Shown here piece by piece: positions 1-9,807 of a DNA stretch of 64,000 nucleotides. This stretch comes from Tellurirhabdus rosea (lineage in GTDB: Bacteria > Bacteroidota > Bacteroidia > Cytophagales > Spirosomataceae): the NCBI RefSeq assembly GCF_026278345.1, contig NZ_CP111085.1:1686001-1750000 (forward strand), written 5' to 3'. The position numbers and the translations under genes were made by a program. How positions within the stretch are numbered: the first letter of the stretch is position 1; each line of letters opens with the position of its first letter. The notes under the pieces are model-generated. The model searched no databases and was not told the DNA's origin. It saw only the letters and a program-made list of their open reading frames with translations.

Positions 1-240
1 GAGCATCCGGCGTATTTCCAGAAAACGCTGCCCAAATACGTAGCCAACAAAGCGCTGATCTTCGACGGCATCGGTTATCCAACCGTGTTTTTCTGCCTGA
101 TGACCAAAAAATACGACGTGCTGGCCAGGCACGTCGTTAATCTGGATGGGACTTTTGCGAACGAGCAGGAGATCGTCCGCCTGTTGCAGCAACGGACGCA
201 ACCGGTCCGTCAGGCGCAAAGCCAGCCCGCTTTTGCCTGA
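1..240 (+). CDS. 3' end of an unidentified protein (5' truncated)
   Basis: Frame 1 is open from the window edge to a TGA at 238-240 and gives 79 residues. The fragment starts at EHPAYFQKTLPKYV, contains a hydrophobic stretch (ALIFDGIGYPTVFFCLM) and ends in a Gln-rich tail (QPVRQAQSQPAFA). No family is recognised from this C-terminal piece. It converges on the minus-strand dipeptidase with only 2 nt between the two stop codons, so there is no room for a separate terminator. Confidence 0.6.
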   Translation, partial: EHPAYFQKTLPKYVANKALIFDGIGYPTVFFCLMTKKYDVLARHVVNLDGTFANEQEIVRLLQQRTQPVRQAQSQPAFA

Positions 241-242
241 CG

Positions 243-1502
243 TTATCGTCCAATCTGCTCCGGGGTGGCTCCTTTTTCCACGGCTTTCATGACCCGGAAA
301 AAGTTGCCGCTCCAGATTTTTTCGATGTCTTTTTTGGAATAACCGCGCCGCACAAATTCGACCGTGAAGGCTTCGTACTGGCTCACGTCGAAGCAGTCGG
401 CCAGGGCCCCGCCCCCGTCGAAATCGGCGCCCATGCCCACATGGTCGATGCCGATGACTTTGACGATGTGGTCGATGTGGTCCACGGCATCTTTCACGGT
501 TGCCAGCTGCACCGGGTAGGCTTTGTTCAGTTCCATAAACTCGGCCCGGGCTTTTTTCTGCTCCTCTTCGGGCAAACTGGCCATGCCCATGCGACTTTTA
601 AGGCCGTATTTCTTCATCAGCGCATCCAGGGCCGCCGTCCGTTCGGGGCTGGCCGGGATAGTCTTCACGTAATCGCTCAACAGGTTCAGCTGGATGACGC
701 CGCCGTTTCGGGCCAGCGCTTTCAGCATGTCGTCGGTCAGGTTGCGCGGATGGTTGCAGATGGCCCGCGCCCCGGAATGCGTCGCCACGACGGGCACCCG
801 GGACAGACGGATAACGTCGTAGAAGGTGGAGTCTGACACGTGCGAGAGGTCGATGATCATTCCCAGCCGGTTCATTTCGGCCACCACCTGTTCGCCGAGC
901 GGGCTCAAGCCCTGGTACTCCGCCCCTTTCGGATCGGTCGAGGAATCACAAATGTCGTTGTTGCTCGAATGGCAGAGGGTCATGTACCGGGCGCCGAGGT
1001 CGTAGAACTTCTTCAGAATCGACAGGTCGTGGCCCATCGGGTAGCCGTTTTCGACCCCGATGAAGATGGCCCGTTTGCCGGTTTTGCCGATGCGGTAGGC
1101 GTCTTCCGGGGTGGTCGCGAGTTCGGCTTCGCCCGTGGTCGCTTTCAGGCTTGAATGAACCGCGTCAAAAATCCCGAACGCTTTCTTTTTCGCCGTCGCG
1201 TGGCCTTCTTCCGTCCGGGGACCCTGCCCCAGATAAACGGCAAAAAAGATGGCGTCGAGACCCCCCTTGCGCATCCGCGGGTAGTCTACCTTGCTGTTCG
1301 TCCGGTACGGGTCGTTGTCCTGGGTTATGTCGAAACCGCCGCGGGAGAGCAGCATCGGCGTATCGGCGTGCGTATCCAGCGTAAAGGCTTTTTCGTGAAT
1401 CTTGCGGGCTTTTTTCAGAAGTGCACTGTCGTCCTGTGCGGTTGCGGGCAGAAAGCCGGCTGCCAGACAGGCCAGTAAAGTGGATTGGAGAAGGTTTTTC
1501 AT
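243..1502 (-). CDS. Membrane dipeptidase, peptidase family M19 (renal dipeptidase-like)
   Basis: A zinc dipeptidase that hydrolyses dipeptides, probably in the periplasm. Residues 1-23 form a signal peptide ending TAQ. The M19 metal-site pattern is complete: H45 and D47 (DTHADTP), bridging E151 (GVENGYP), H221 (DLSHVSD), H242 (THSGARAI) and D360/D362 (GADFDGGG). The length of 419 residues suits the secreted type. It lies downstream of and codirectional with the SusC/SusD pair, 133 nt after susD, and has its own -7 element at 1528-1535. The neighbourhood suggests that short peptides imported by the Sus-like pair may be its substrates; that link is inferred. Confidence 0.93.
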   Translation of the reverse strand: MKNLLQSTLLACLAAGFLPATAQDDSALLKKARKIHEKAFTLDTHADTPMLLSRGGFDITQDNDPYRTNSKVDYPRMRKGGLDAIFFAVYLGQGPRTEEGHATAKKKAFGIFDAVHSSLKATTGEAELATTPEDAYRIGKTGKRAIFIGVENGYPMGHDLSILKKFYDLGARYMTLCHSSNNDICDSSTDPKGAEYQGLSPLGEQVVAEMNRLGMIIDLSHVSDSTFYDVIRLSRVPVVATHSGARAICNHPRNLTDDMLKALARNGGVIQLNLLSDYVKTIPASPERTAALDALMKKYGLKSRMGMASLPEEEQKKARAEFMELNKAYPVQLATVKDAVDHIDHIVKVIGIDHVGMGADFDGGGALADCFDVSQYEAFTVEFVRRGYSKKDIEKIWSGNFFRVMKAVEKGATPEQIGR

Positions 1503-1527
1503 GGGAAAGGGATTTGTGACCCAAACA

Positions 1528-1535
1528 CAAAGTTA
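1528..1535 (-). promoter_or_regulatory. Bacteroidota -7 element (TAACTTTG) for the M19 dipeptidase
   Basis: The minus strand reads TAACTTTG, an exact match to TAnnTTTG, 26 nt before the ATG at 1502. No clear -33 TTTG is seen 19-21 nt upstream. Confidence 0.45.
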
Positions 1536-1635
1536 CCCGGAGGCAGGTACAGAATTTCACGGCGTTTAAAAATAACCATACGAACACGGTGAGACTCTGC
1601 ACTTTCCTCCGGGCAACCCGGTGGTTAGGTCAATT

Positions 1636-3093
1636 TTATTTAGCAAACCACAGCTTCATCTTCATGTCGTTGGCCCCGCCCTGCCGGGTCAGTGCTTCCT
1701 TGAAGTTGGTGTAATTGAGCGATTCCTCCGAACCCGGATACGGCAGGCGCGTCGGGATGACCCCGCCGTTGACGTTGATGACCGACGGTTTCAGGGCCGG
1801 GATGCCCGTGCGGCGGAACTCCGTCCACGCTTCGACACCCTGCCCGTACAGCGCGATCCACTTCTGCTCCATGATCTGGGTGTACCCTTCCGCCCCGGCT
1901 TTGAGGGCGTTGGCCGCCAGGTACTCGGCGGTGGGCGTCAGTTTGTACTGGCTGTGCGAGGCCGCTATGCCGCTACTGTAGTTGGCCGCCGCCGTTCCCG
2001 CCGCGCTGATGCCTTTGTAGGCCAGTTCGGCTTTGATGAACTGCAATTCGGCAAAGCTAATGAGTACGCCCGGAGCCGTCGCCGAAGTGAAAAACGTCCC
2101 GACTTTCGAGGTTTTGGACAGACCGAGTGCGTTGGCATCCGCATTGGACAGACCGTTGGGAACGCCTTTGTAATCGCCCCCGTCGGCGGGCCGGTCGGCG
2201 TAAACGGCCAGACGGGCGTCGCTCATCGCTTTCAGTTTGTTCACAAGGGTGGCGCTGACGCGGTGGTCGTCGCGGGTTTTGCGGTTCTGGTTAATCGGAT
2301 TGTTGTTGTTCGTCGCGTCCAGGTAATTCAGCTGCACGTTATCGGCCACCGATTCCAGCACCGGGTATTTGGTCGGGTCGCTCAGGATGCGGTTGATTTC
2401 CGCCTTCGCGTCGAGGGGCGAATCGGCTTTGTCGAGCATCCGGTTCAGCAGGCGCAGGCTCAGCGTATTGGCAAATTTCTTCCAGCGCAGCAGGTTGTTG
2501 CCCAGCATGATATCGCCCGCAATGGCTTTGCTTTTGTCGGCCACGTCGATCATGTCGTTGGCCGCTTTCAGTTCTTTGATGATGGCCGCGTACACGTCTT
2601 TCTGCGCATCGTACTTCGGCTGGAGCTTACCTTCCAGGCCCTGAATGGCATCGGTGTACGGGATATCGCCGTAAATGTCGGTCATCAGCGAGAACACCCA
2701 CGAGCGCATAATCATGGCAACGGCCTGGTAGTTCGGATTCTTAACATCTGTACCCAGTTTATAAATGCGCTGGTAATCCCCCAGCGACTCCGTGTAGAAC
2801 GTCTGCCAGGCCCCGCTGTAAATATCACTGCTGATCGAATACTGATCGACATCCGTGTACTGAATCCGCGCCCAGTACTGCGAAATCAGGTCCCCGATAT
2901 CCATCCCCAGCGAACCGCCCCAATAGGCGTCGACGGCGCTCTGGATGCCGTGCGGCAGGAACAGGTCCGCCGTGGCTACGGAAGGTGAGTTGGGATTGGT
3001 ATTGATCTGGTCAAAGTCACTCGTACAGGCCGACACGCCCAGCAGGCAGGCCGCCAGCACGGCTTTATTGCGGAAAATAGAGATGAATTTCAT
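1636..3093 (-). CDS. SusD/RagB-like outer-membrane lipoprotein (SusD-like_2 type)
   Basis: The surface substrate-binding lipoprotein partner of the adjacent SusC channel. The N-terminus is a lipoprotein signal with the lipobox LLGVSAC followed by TSDFDQINTNPNSP, the opening typical of the SusD and RagB lipoprotein family. The helical body has QYWARIQYTDVDQY near residue 75, MRSWVFSLMTDIYGDIPY near 130, and ends with LTRQGGANDMKMKLWFAK. The 485-residue length is normal. Only 5 nt separate it from the upstream susC-like stop, so the two are one transcription unit. No glycan enzyme lies beside the pair, while a dipeptidase follows, so a peptide substrate is possible but unproven. Confidence 0.92.
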   Translation of the reverse strand: MKFISIFRNKAVLAACLLGVSACTSDFDQINTNPNSPSVATADLFLPHGIQSAVDAYWGGSLGMDIGDLISQYWARIQYTDVDQYSISSDIYSGAWQTFYTESLGDYQRIYKLGTDVKNPNYQAVAMIMRSWVFSLMTDIYGDIPYTDAIQGLEGKLQPKYDAQKDVYAAIIKELKAANDMIDVADKSKAIAGDIMLGNNLLRWKKFANTLSLRLLNRMLDKADSPLDAKAEINRILSDPTKYPVLESVADNVQLNYLDATNNNNPINQNRKTRDDHRVSATLVNKLKAMSDARLAVYADRPADGGDYKGVPNGLSNADANALGLSKTSKVGTFFTSATAPGVLISFAELQFIKAELAYKGISAAGTAAANYSSGIAASHSQYKLTPTAEYLAANALKAGAEGYTQIMEQKWIALYGQGVEAWTEFRRTGIPALKPSVINVNGGVIPTRLPYPGSEESLNYTNFKEALTRQGGANDMKMKLWFAK

Positions 3094-3098
3094 GGGAG

Positions 3099-6000
3099 TT
3101 ACAGGTTAAAGCTGATGTTGAACCCAACGGTGCGCGTGGTCGGAATCTGCCCGTTTTCGATGCCCTGGAGGTTGCCGTCGTTGTAGTAGCTCGTTTCCGG
3201 ATCAATGTGCGGTACGTTGCTGTGCAGCAGGGCGAGGTTCCGGCCCACCACCGACAGCGCTACGTCGCGGAACGGCAGCCGCTTGAACACCTGACCGGAC
3301 AGCACGTAGGTCAGGCGTACTTCGCGCAGTTTCAGGAAGCTGCCGTCAAAAATGGTGGCTTCGTTGTTGGTCAGCGAATAGTACTTCTTATGCCATTCCT
3401 CCGACGAGATCCGGGTGGTGTTGGGCACGTAATTCGGTTCGGCAGCCGTTCCGACGTTGACAACACCCTGTCCGACAATGCCTTCCTCGCGGCCCACCAG
3501 CGTTTCCTGAAGGACGCCCGTGTACCGGCCGATGTTGACCGTCTGCGAGAAGATGTCGCCGCCATGCTTCATGTCCAGCAGGGTGCTGAGCGACAGGTTT
3601 TTGTAGGAAAACGTGTTTTGCAGGCCACCAATCCATTTCGGCGTGAAGTTGCCCAGAATGCGGCGGGTCGGGTCGATCTGCGGAAAGCCTTTGGAGTCGT
3701 ACACGATGTTGCCCTTGGGGTCGCGCAGGAAGCCCTGGCCGAAGAACGTCCCGTACGGCTGGCCCACCCGTGCTTCCACCGACATGCCGCGGATGGTGTA
3801 GTTCGTTGTGGTCTGCGTCAGCGGGTTGTAAACGGTGTTGAGCTGGTAGGTCGTCAGGCCCTCGCCCAGTTCCACCACCTTGTTGCGGTTCTGCGCCCAG
3901 TTCAGGGCCACGTCCCACTGGAACGGTCCGGCTTTGACCGGCGTGACGCTCAGCTGCACTTCGATGCCTTTGTTCTGCAGTTTACCGGCGTTCATCAGCT
4001 TGGAGTTGAAGCCCGTCGCCTGCGAGATGTTGACGTCCAGAATCTGGTTGAACGACTCTTTGTTGTAGTACGTCACATCAACCCCGACGCGGTTGTGCCA
4101 CAGCTTCACTTCGGCTCCCACTTCATAGGAGTTGGTCAGTTCGGGCTTCAGGCTGGCGTTCAGCATGGCGTTGTTCTCCGAAAGCGTCGGCGTGCTGCCC
4201 CAGGGGTTTTCGTACTTGTAAGCCTGAATCAGACGGTAGGCATCCGTGTCGTTCCCCACCCGGGCGACACCCGCGCGAACTTTGGCAAACGAAAGCACCG
4301 GCGAGTTGACGTTGAAAATATCCGTCAGAATGGCGCTCACGGCCGCTGAGGGGTAGAAATACGAGCGGTTGCTCGACGGCAGCGCACTCGACCAGTCGTT
4401 GCGGGCGGTCAGGTCCAGAAACAGGTAGTTGCGGAAGCCGATGTTGGCCGAAGCGTACAGGCTGTTGACCGATTTTTCGGTGAAGGAGTTCTCGGCCACT
4501 TTCGCCTGCCGGGAGTTGCCCAGATTCCAGACGCGCGGAATCGCGAGTTCGGTAGCGCCCATGTAATTGCGCTGGGCGTAGTTGCGGCGGTGGTTACCCC
4601 CGACGTTGGCCGTCACGTCGAACTCCCCGAATTTCTGGTTGGCGTTCAGCAGGAAGTCCGAGTTGGATTCGCGCACGAAAATCTGCTCCTCGTTATAGGT
4701 GTCGAACTGTTTGGCTCCGTTCAGGTTGTCGATCCGGGCGGCGCTGCGGGTTTTGCGACGGTCGGCGTATACGTCCGTTCCGGTGCGGGCCGTCAGCGAG
4801 AGCCAGGGCGTAAACTTGTAGGTTGCCTGCACGTTGCCGTAGATCCGGTCGCGCTCGTTGGCCCGCGTGCTCAGGTTCAGCACGTAGTACGGGTTTGTCC
4901 AGTAGTTGTAGTTCCAGTTGTACTGGTAAATGCTGCCCGGCGCCTGGTAGTTTTTCAGCTTATCCATGTCCACCTGACGGCCAAACCAGATAAAGTAAAG
5001 CCCCCAGTTGGTGCGGTTGTCGCTGCCGTCCTTCACGTAGTTGCCCGTTGCCCGGACGTTCAGTTTTTTGGTCAGGTTCCAGCCGGCGTTCAGCGATACC
5101 GTGCGGCGTTTGTAATCCGTGTTGGGCAGGATGCCGGTCTGGTTCAGATCTGTGAACGACAGGCGGAAGTCGCCCTTATCGCTGCCGCCGGTAATGGCGA
5201 TGTTGTTGGTAAACGTCCGGCCGGTTTCGAAGAAGTTCTTGACGTTGTCCGGATGCGGCACAAACGGCGTCGGCGTGCGCGTTCCGTCGGCGGCGATCGG
5301 CGAGTCGAACTGCGGAATCAGGCGGCCGTCCATTTTCGGACCCCAGCTTTCGTCCACCCCGTCGTTGACGCCTTTGCCCGTTCCATCGACGAACGAAAAC
5401 TGGCCTTTGTTGCCCTGTCCGTATTCGTTCTGCCACTCCGGCATCCGGAACACATCGTCAAACGCCGTGTTGGAGTTGACCGAAACGCCGATGCCTTTCG
5501 CGCCTTTTCCGCTTTTGGTCGTGATCAGAATGACCCCGTTGGCCCCGCGTGAGCCGTACAGTGCGGCGGCGCTCGGCCCTTTCAGCACGCTGACATTTTC
5601 AATATCATCCGGGTTCAGCGACGACGCGCCGTTGCCGTAATCGATGCCGGTCCCCGAGCCGTAGTTGCCGTTGTCGATGGGCACCCCGTCCACGACGAAA
5701 AGCGGCTGGTTGTTGCTCCCGATCGAACTGGCACCGCGGATCAATATACGCGAGGACGCGCCGGGGGCTCCGTTCGACCCTGTAATCTGCACCCCGGCAA
5801 TTTTCCCGGAGAGCGCGTTGACAAAGTTGGTCGTGCGGGCCTGTGTCATCTGCTTGCCGCTCACCTCCTGAACCGAGTACCCGAGTGCTTTCTTTTCGCG
5901 GGTAATGCCCAGGGCCGTCACGACCACCTCGGCCAGTTGAGAAGCGTCTTCCTCCATCGAAATGTTGATCACATCCCGGTTGCCTGCGGCAATCTCCTGG

Positions 6001-6242
6001 TTGACAAAGCCGATGAAAGACACAATAAGGGTTGCGTTGGCGGGGGCGCTGACGGAATAATCGCCCTGCGCGTTGGCGGTCGTTCCCCGATCCGTTCCTT
6101 TGATGATTACGTTTGCGCCGGGCAGTCCGCTGCCGTCCGCCGCGGAGACAATTTTCCCGGTAATTGTCCGGCTCTGCGCAAAGGCTGTACCCAGCGTACA
6201 AAGCCAGAGCACCAGCCACAAGCCTGTAAATGATCGCTTCAT
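3099..6242 (-). CDS. SusC/RagA-family TonB-linked outer-membrane transporter
   Basis: A TonB-dependent outer-membrane channel that imports the ligand captured by the neighbouring SusD-like lipoprotein. Residues 1-23 are a signal peptide ending AFAQ. A carboxypeptidase-regulatory-like domain follows (about 25-105, GKIVSAADGSGLPGANVIIKG), then the plug with RILIRGASSIG, PLFVVDGVPIDN and the SusC hallmark LYGSRGANGVILITTK, then a long beta-barrel that ends TRTVGFNISFNL with the terminal aromatic signature of outer-membrane proteins. Its 1047 residues are typical. It is the first gene of susC-susD; no anti-sigma/ECF pair is visible upstream, so control is not apparent here. Confidence 0.95.
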   Translation of the reverse strand: MKRSFTGLWLVLWLCTLGTAFAQSRTITGKIVSAADGSGLPGANVIIKGTDRGTTANAQGDYSVSAPANATLIVSFIGFVNQEIAAGNRDVINISMEEDASQLAEVVVTALGITREKKALGYSVQEVSGKQMTQARTTNFVNALSGKIAGVQITGSNGAPGASSRILIRGASSIGSNNQPLFVVDGVPIDNGNYGSGTGIDYGNGASSLNPDDIENVSVLKGPSAAALYGSRGANGVILITTKSGKGAKGIGVSVNSNTAFDDVFRMPEWQNEYGQGNKGQFSFVDGTGKGVNDGVDESWGPKMDGRLIPQFDSPIAADGTRTPTPFVPHPDNVKNFFETGRTFTNNIAITGGSDKGDFRLSFTDLNQTGILPNTDYKRRTVSLNAGWNLTKKLNVRATGNYVKDGSDNRTNWGLYFIWFGRQVDMDKLKNYQAPGSIYQYNWNYNYWTNPYYVLNLSTRANERDRIYGNVQATYKFTPWLSLTARTGTDVYADRRKTRSAARIDNLNGAKQFDTYNEEQIFVRESNSDFLLNANQKFGEFDVTANVGGNHRRNYAQRNYMGATELAIPRVWNLGNSRQAKVAENSFTEKSVNSLYASANIGFRNYLFLDLTARNDWSSALPSSNRSYFYPSAAVSAILTDIFNVNSPVLSFAKVRAGVARVGNDTDAYRLIQAYKYENPWGSTPTLSENNAMLNASLKPELTNSYEVGAEVKLWHNRVGVDVTYYNKESFNQILDVNISQATGFNSKLMNAGKLQNKGIEVQLSVTPVKAGPFQWDVALNWAQNRNKVVELGEGLTTYQLNTVYNPLTQTTTNYTIRGMSVEARVGQPYGTFFGQGFLRDPKGNIVYDSKGFPQIDPTRRILGNFTPKWIGGLQNTFSYKNLSLSTLLDMKHGGDIFSQTVNIGRYTGVLQETLVGREEGIVGQGVVNVGTAAEPNYVPNTTRISSEEWHKKYYSLTNNEATIFDGSFLKLREVRLTYVLSGQVFKRLPFRDVALSVVGRNLALLHSNVPHIDPETSYYNDGNLQGIENGQIPTTRTVGFNISFNL

Positions 6243-6600
6243 AAGTTAGTTTTGGTTTACTTAAAATTTAACAATTCCTACATAGCGACGGAATGGAAAG
6301 CCATTCTGTTGTTCGGGAAGCTTGAGCAAAACCAGGTCATTTTGTTTAACAGAGGCCCTTTTTAAAAACCTCTCTGCGAAACCTGACTCTAACAAAGAAA
6401 ATTAACTTTCTACCACAGAAGCAACCATTTGCAGAATATAATTTTACAAAAATTTAATAATTTAAAATTTCATTACATAATTTTTAAATATTGTACAACA
6501 TTATAGTATAAAATAACTATCAGCCATAATTATATTTCACTATAGAGCCAGCATTTTCCATAAATCAGAAAAAATATAACTTTTCCATTTTTAAGGGCAC
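6243..6600. other. AT-rich intergenic region upstream of the susC-like gene
   Basis: About 360 bases without a credible gene, and much more AT-rich than the flanking genes. It must hold the susCD promoter, reading leftward, but no exact TAnnTTTG element was found on that strand. Nothing else is recognised here. Confidence 0.5.
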
Positions 6601-6630
6601 AAAAAAACCCGGCCATTTCTGGTCGGGTCC
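6601..6630 (-). terminator. Rho-independent terminator of lpdA
   Basis: Read on the minus strand, ACCCGACC pairs with GGCCGGGT (one G-U) around a short loop and is followed by seven T. It lies about 20 nt beyond the lpdA stop codon. Confidence 0.8.
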
Positions 6631-6650
6631 TTTATTCTCCAAAGAATCGA

Positions 6651-8051
6651 TTACATGTGAATCGCGCGGTTTTCCGTAGCGGCCAGACAGGCTTCCTTCA
6701 TGGCTTCGGTATAAGTCGGGTGGGCGTGCGACATCCGCGCCACGTCCTCGGCGGAGGCCCGGTACTCCATCGCCACCACAGCTTCGGCAATCATATCGGC
6801 CGCCCGCGCCCCGATGATGTGGACGCCCAGAATTTCGTCGGTCTGTTTGTCGGCCAAGACCTTCACCAGTCCGTCGAGGTCCATAGAAGCCCGTGCCCGG
6901 CCCAGCGCCCGGTAGGGGAATGAACCCACCTTGTAGGCTTTACCTTCCGTTTTCAGTTCTTCCTCGGTGTAACCGACGCTCGCCACTTCCGGCCAGGTGT
7001 ACACAACGCCCGGAATGAGCCGGTAGTTGATATGCGGCTTCTGGCCGGCGATGGTTTCGGCGGCAAAAACGCCTTCTTCCTCCGCCTTGTGGGCCAGCAT
7101 GGCTCCGCGAATAACGTCACCGATGGCGTAGATATGCGGCACGCTGGTCCGGAGGTGGTTGTCTACTTCAATCCGGCCCCGATTGTCGGCGGCCAGACCG
7201 GCCGCTTCCAGATTGAGCCCGTCGGTGTACGGACGGCGGCCCACCGAAACAAGGCAATAATCGCCTTCCAGCGTAATCTGCTCCCCTTTCGGCGTGTCGG
7301 CTTTCACCACGACGCCTTCGCCCGTATTTTCCACGCTCGTGACTTTATGGCTGAAGTAGAAGTCCGCACCGAGCTTCTTGACGGCACGTTGCAGTTCCTT
7401 CCCCATCGTCTTGTCCATCGTCGGAATCATCGAGTCGGCAAACTCCACAAACGACACTTTGGCACCGATGCGGGCATAAACGGAACCCAGTTCGGCACCG
7501 ATCACCCCGGCGCCGATGACGATCAGGTGTTTCGGAACTTCCTGCAGCGTCAGCGCCTCGGTGGAGGTGATGATGCGCTTTTTGTCGATTGGCATCGACG
7601 GGAACGAGGACGGTTTGGAACCGGTAGCGATGATGAAGTTCTTCGCCGTAATCTGCTCCGTGCTGCCGTCTTCCTTCTTCACATTCAGCGTGTTGGCATC
7701 GGCGAATGAGCCAAAGCCCTGGTGCACGTCGATCTTGTTTTTCTTCATCAGGAACGACACGCCCTGCACGTTGGCATCAACGACCCCCTGCTTGCGCTTA
7801 ATCATCTGCGGCAGGTCAACCTGAAGGTCGGCCAGTTTGATGCCGTGCTCCTCGAAGGTATGGGCGGCGTTGTAAAAATGTTCCGAAGAGTCCAGAAGCG
7901 CTTTCGAGGGAATACAGCCCACGTTCAGGCAGGTGCCGCCGAGGGTCTTGTATTTCTCAACGATTGCCGTTTTGAGCCCCAGTTGCGCGCAGCGGATGGC
8001 CGCTACATACCCCCCGGGACCGGAACCGATTACGATAACATCGTATTGCAT
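6651..8051 (-). CDS. lpdA: Dihydrolipoyl dehydrogenase (E3)
   Basis: The flavoprotein E3 of 2-oxoacid dehydrogenase complexes, which reoxidises dihydrolipoyl groups and passes electrons to NAD+. It shows the N-terminal FAD fold (GSGPGGYVAA, residues 9-18), the redox-active disulfide C41/C46 in GGTCLNVGCIPSK, the NAD-binding GAGVIGAELG near 180, the second FAD motif YAIGDV, and the C-terminal His-Glu pair in HAHPTYTEAMKEA. The length of 466 residues is normal. It lies downstream of odhB and odhA on the same strand, and a strong hairpin between odhB and lpdA suggests that it can also be transcribed separately. A cytoplasmic TCA-cycle role is expected. Confidence 0.97.
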   Translation of the reverse strand: MQYDVIVIGSGPGGYVAAIRCAQLGLKTAIVEKYKTLGGTCLNVGCIPSKALLDSSEHFYNAAHTFEEHGIKLADLQVDLPQMIKRKQGVVDANVQGVSFLMKKNKIDVHQGFGSFADANTLNVKKEDGSTEQITAKNFIIATGSKPSSFPSMPIDKKRIITSTEALTLQEVPKHLIVIGAGVIGAELGSVYARIGAKVSFVEFADSMIPTMDKTMGKELQRAVKKLGADFYFSHKVTSVENTGEGVVVKADTPKGEQITLEGDYCLVSVGRRPYTDGLNLEAAGLAADNRGRIEVDNHLRTSVPHIYAIGDVIRGAMLAHKAEEEGVFAAETIAGQKPHINYRLIPGVVYTWPEVASVGYTEEELKTEGKAYKVGSFPYRALGRARASMDLDGLVKVLADKQTDEILGVHIIGARAADMIAEAVVAMEYRASAEDVARMSHAHPTYTEAMKEACLAATENRAIHM

Positions 8052-8097
8052 AAAAGTTGTATTTTTTAATACAAAACCAAGTTAGGCTTATATAAAA

Positions 8098-8126
8098 CGA
8101 TAGTGCTACCAAGGGCAGCACTATCG
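8098..8126 (-). terminator. Hairpin terminator between odhB and lpdA
   Basis: A perfect 10-bp inverted repeat (CGATAGTGCT / AGCACTATCG, 9-nt loop), followed on the minus strand by TTTTATAT. It lies 25 nt past the odhB stop and would limit readthrough into lpdA. Confidence 0.65.
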
Positions 8127-8151
8127 ATAAACAGAATAGGCAACGAAAAAA

Positions 8152-9798
8152 TTAAACGCCCAGCAGAATCCGGGTCGGGTCTTCCAGGAGCTGCTTGACG
8201 CGGACCAGGAAGCTTACGGATTCTTTGCCGTCGATGATGCGGTGGTCGTACGAAAGGGCCACGTACATGATCGGGCGGACAACGATTTCTCCGTTCACCA
8301 CCACCGGACGCTCCACGATGTTGTGCATGCCCAGAATGGCCGACTGCGGAGCGTTGATGATCGGCGTAGACAGCATCGAGCCGAAAATACCGCCGTTCGT
8401 GATCGTGAACGTACCGCCCTGCATCTGGTCGATGGTCAGCTTGTTGTCGCGGGCCAGACCGGCGAGACGGATGATTTCCTTTTCAATCTGCGCGAAGTCC
8501 ATCTGCTCGGCGTTCCGGATCACGGGCACCACCAGGCCCCGCTCGGTCGAAACGGCGATGGAAACATCGCAGTAATCATTATACACAATCGAGTCGCCGT
8601 CGATCATGGCGTTCACGGCCGGGAAGTCCTGCAGGGCAATCGTTACGGCTTTGGTGAAGAACGACATGAAGCCCAGGCCGACCTGATGCTTGTCTTTGAA
8701 CTTGTCTTTGTACTTGGCCCGCAGGTCCATGATCGGCTTCATGTCCACCTCGTTGAAGGTCGTCAGCATGGCCGTTTCATTTTTCACCGCCACCAGACGA
8801 CGGGCGATGGTCCGGCGGAGCGAACTCATCCGCTCCCGGCGCTGTACGCGCGTTCCTTCCCCGCTCACTGCCGGCTGGGGAGCCGGAGCGGCTGCGGGTT
8901 TGGCCGGAGCCGGCTGAGCGGCAGGCTGCGGCGCGGCGGCTTTCTGGGCCGACTGGGCATCTTCTTTGGTGATGCGGCCACCAACACCCGATCCGTTCAC
9001 TTCCTGCGGATTGATGCCTTTTTCGGCCAGGATTTTAGCGGCGGCGGGCGACGGATGATTAGCAGCGTACGAGGCATCCTGCGCCGGGGCGGGGGCCGCC
9101 GCGGGTTGCGCAGCCGGGGCCGGAGCCGCCGGGGCAGATGCCGCTGCAGGAGCGCCGGCACCTACTTCGATGCGGCAGATAACGGCACCAATCGGCAGGG
9201 TTGCACCGGCTTCGGCGACAATCCGGAGTGTTCCGGCCGCTTCGGCGGGCAGTTCAAACGTCGCTTTGTCGGATTCCAGTTCGCAAAGGACTTCGTCGAG
9301 GGCCACCTGATCGCCGTCTTTTTTGCTCCAGGCAGCGATGGTTACTTCCGTGACCGATTCGCCGACCGTCGGGACTTTCATTTCAATAACCTGGGCAGAA
9401 GCCGGCTGTGCGGGTTCAGGCGCGGGGGCGGCACTCGGCGCGGCGGCCGGTTCCGCTGATGACTGAAGCGCAGGGGCGGCCTGCTGGGCAGGGGTTTCGG
9501 CCTGAGGAGCCGGGGCGGGCTGTGCCGGGGCAGCGGCCGGAGCCGCAGCGCCGTTTCCGCTTCCGTCGGCATCAATAGTACAAATAACGGCACCGATTGG
9601 CAGTACATCGCCTTCCTGAGCCAGAATATGCAGTACGCCGTCGGCCTCCGCCGGGAATTCAAACGAGGCTTTGTCAGACTCCAGTTCGCACAGCACCTCG
9701 TCGCGTTTTACGACATCTCCTTCTTTTTTATGCCACGTTCCTACGGTTACTTCAGCAATGGACTCCCCGACGGGGGGAACTTTCATTTCAATAGCCAT
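8152..9798 (-). CDS. odhB: 2-oxoglutarate dehydrogenase E2, dihydrolipoyl succinyltransferase, with two lipoyl domains
   Basis: The E2 core of the 2-oxoglutarate dehydrogenase complex, transferring succinyl groups to CoA. Residues 1-76 are a lipoyl domain with the lipoylated lysine K43 (ELESDKASF). An Ala/Pro-rich linker leads to a second lipoyl domain with ELESDKATF, then another linker, the E1/E3-binding domain ([14 protein letters not shown]...GGRITKED), and the acyltransferase domain with the catalytic SYDHRIIDG and the end [12 protein letters not shown], which closely resembles succinyltransferases rather than acetyltransferases. Many E2o proteins have one lipoyl domain. The ATG at 9798 is preferred; the longer frame back to 9861 runs into an intergenic repeat. 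Confidence 0.95.
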   Translation of the reverse strand: MAIEMKVPPVGESIAEVTVGTWHKKEGDVVKRDEVLCELESDKASFEFPAEADGVLHILAQEGDVLPIGAVICTIDADGSGNGAAAPAAAPAQPAPAPQAETPAQQAAPALQSSAEPAAAPSAAPAPEPAQPASAQVIEMKVPTVGESVTEVTIAAWSKKDGDQVALDEVLCELESDKATFELPAEAAGTLRIVAEAGATLPIGAVICRIEVGAGAPAAASAPAAPAPAAQPAAAPAPAQDASYAANHPSPAAAKILAEKGINPQEVNGSGVGGRITKEDAQSAQKAAAPQPAAQPAPAKPAAAPAPQPAVSGEGTRVQRRERMSSLRRTIARRLVAVKNETAMLTTFNEVDMKPIMDLRAKYKDKFKDKHQVGLGFMSFFTKAVTIALQDFPAVNAMIDGDSIVYNDYCDVSIAVSTERGLVVPVIRNAEQMDFAQIEKEIIRLAGLARDNKLTIDQMQGGTFTITNGGIFGSMLSTPIINAPQSAILGMHNIVERPVVVNGEIVVRPIMYVALSYDHRIIDGKESVSFLVRVKQLLEDPTRILLGV

Positions 9799-9807
9799 AT
9801 TTTTTTT

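Noticed and set aside
441-836. Large plus-strand frames opposite the dipeptidase, susCD, odhA, metH and others
   Set aside because: They are antisense shadows of high-GC genes with recognised products on the other strand; their translations are rich in His, Arg and Val without domains.
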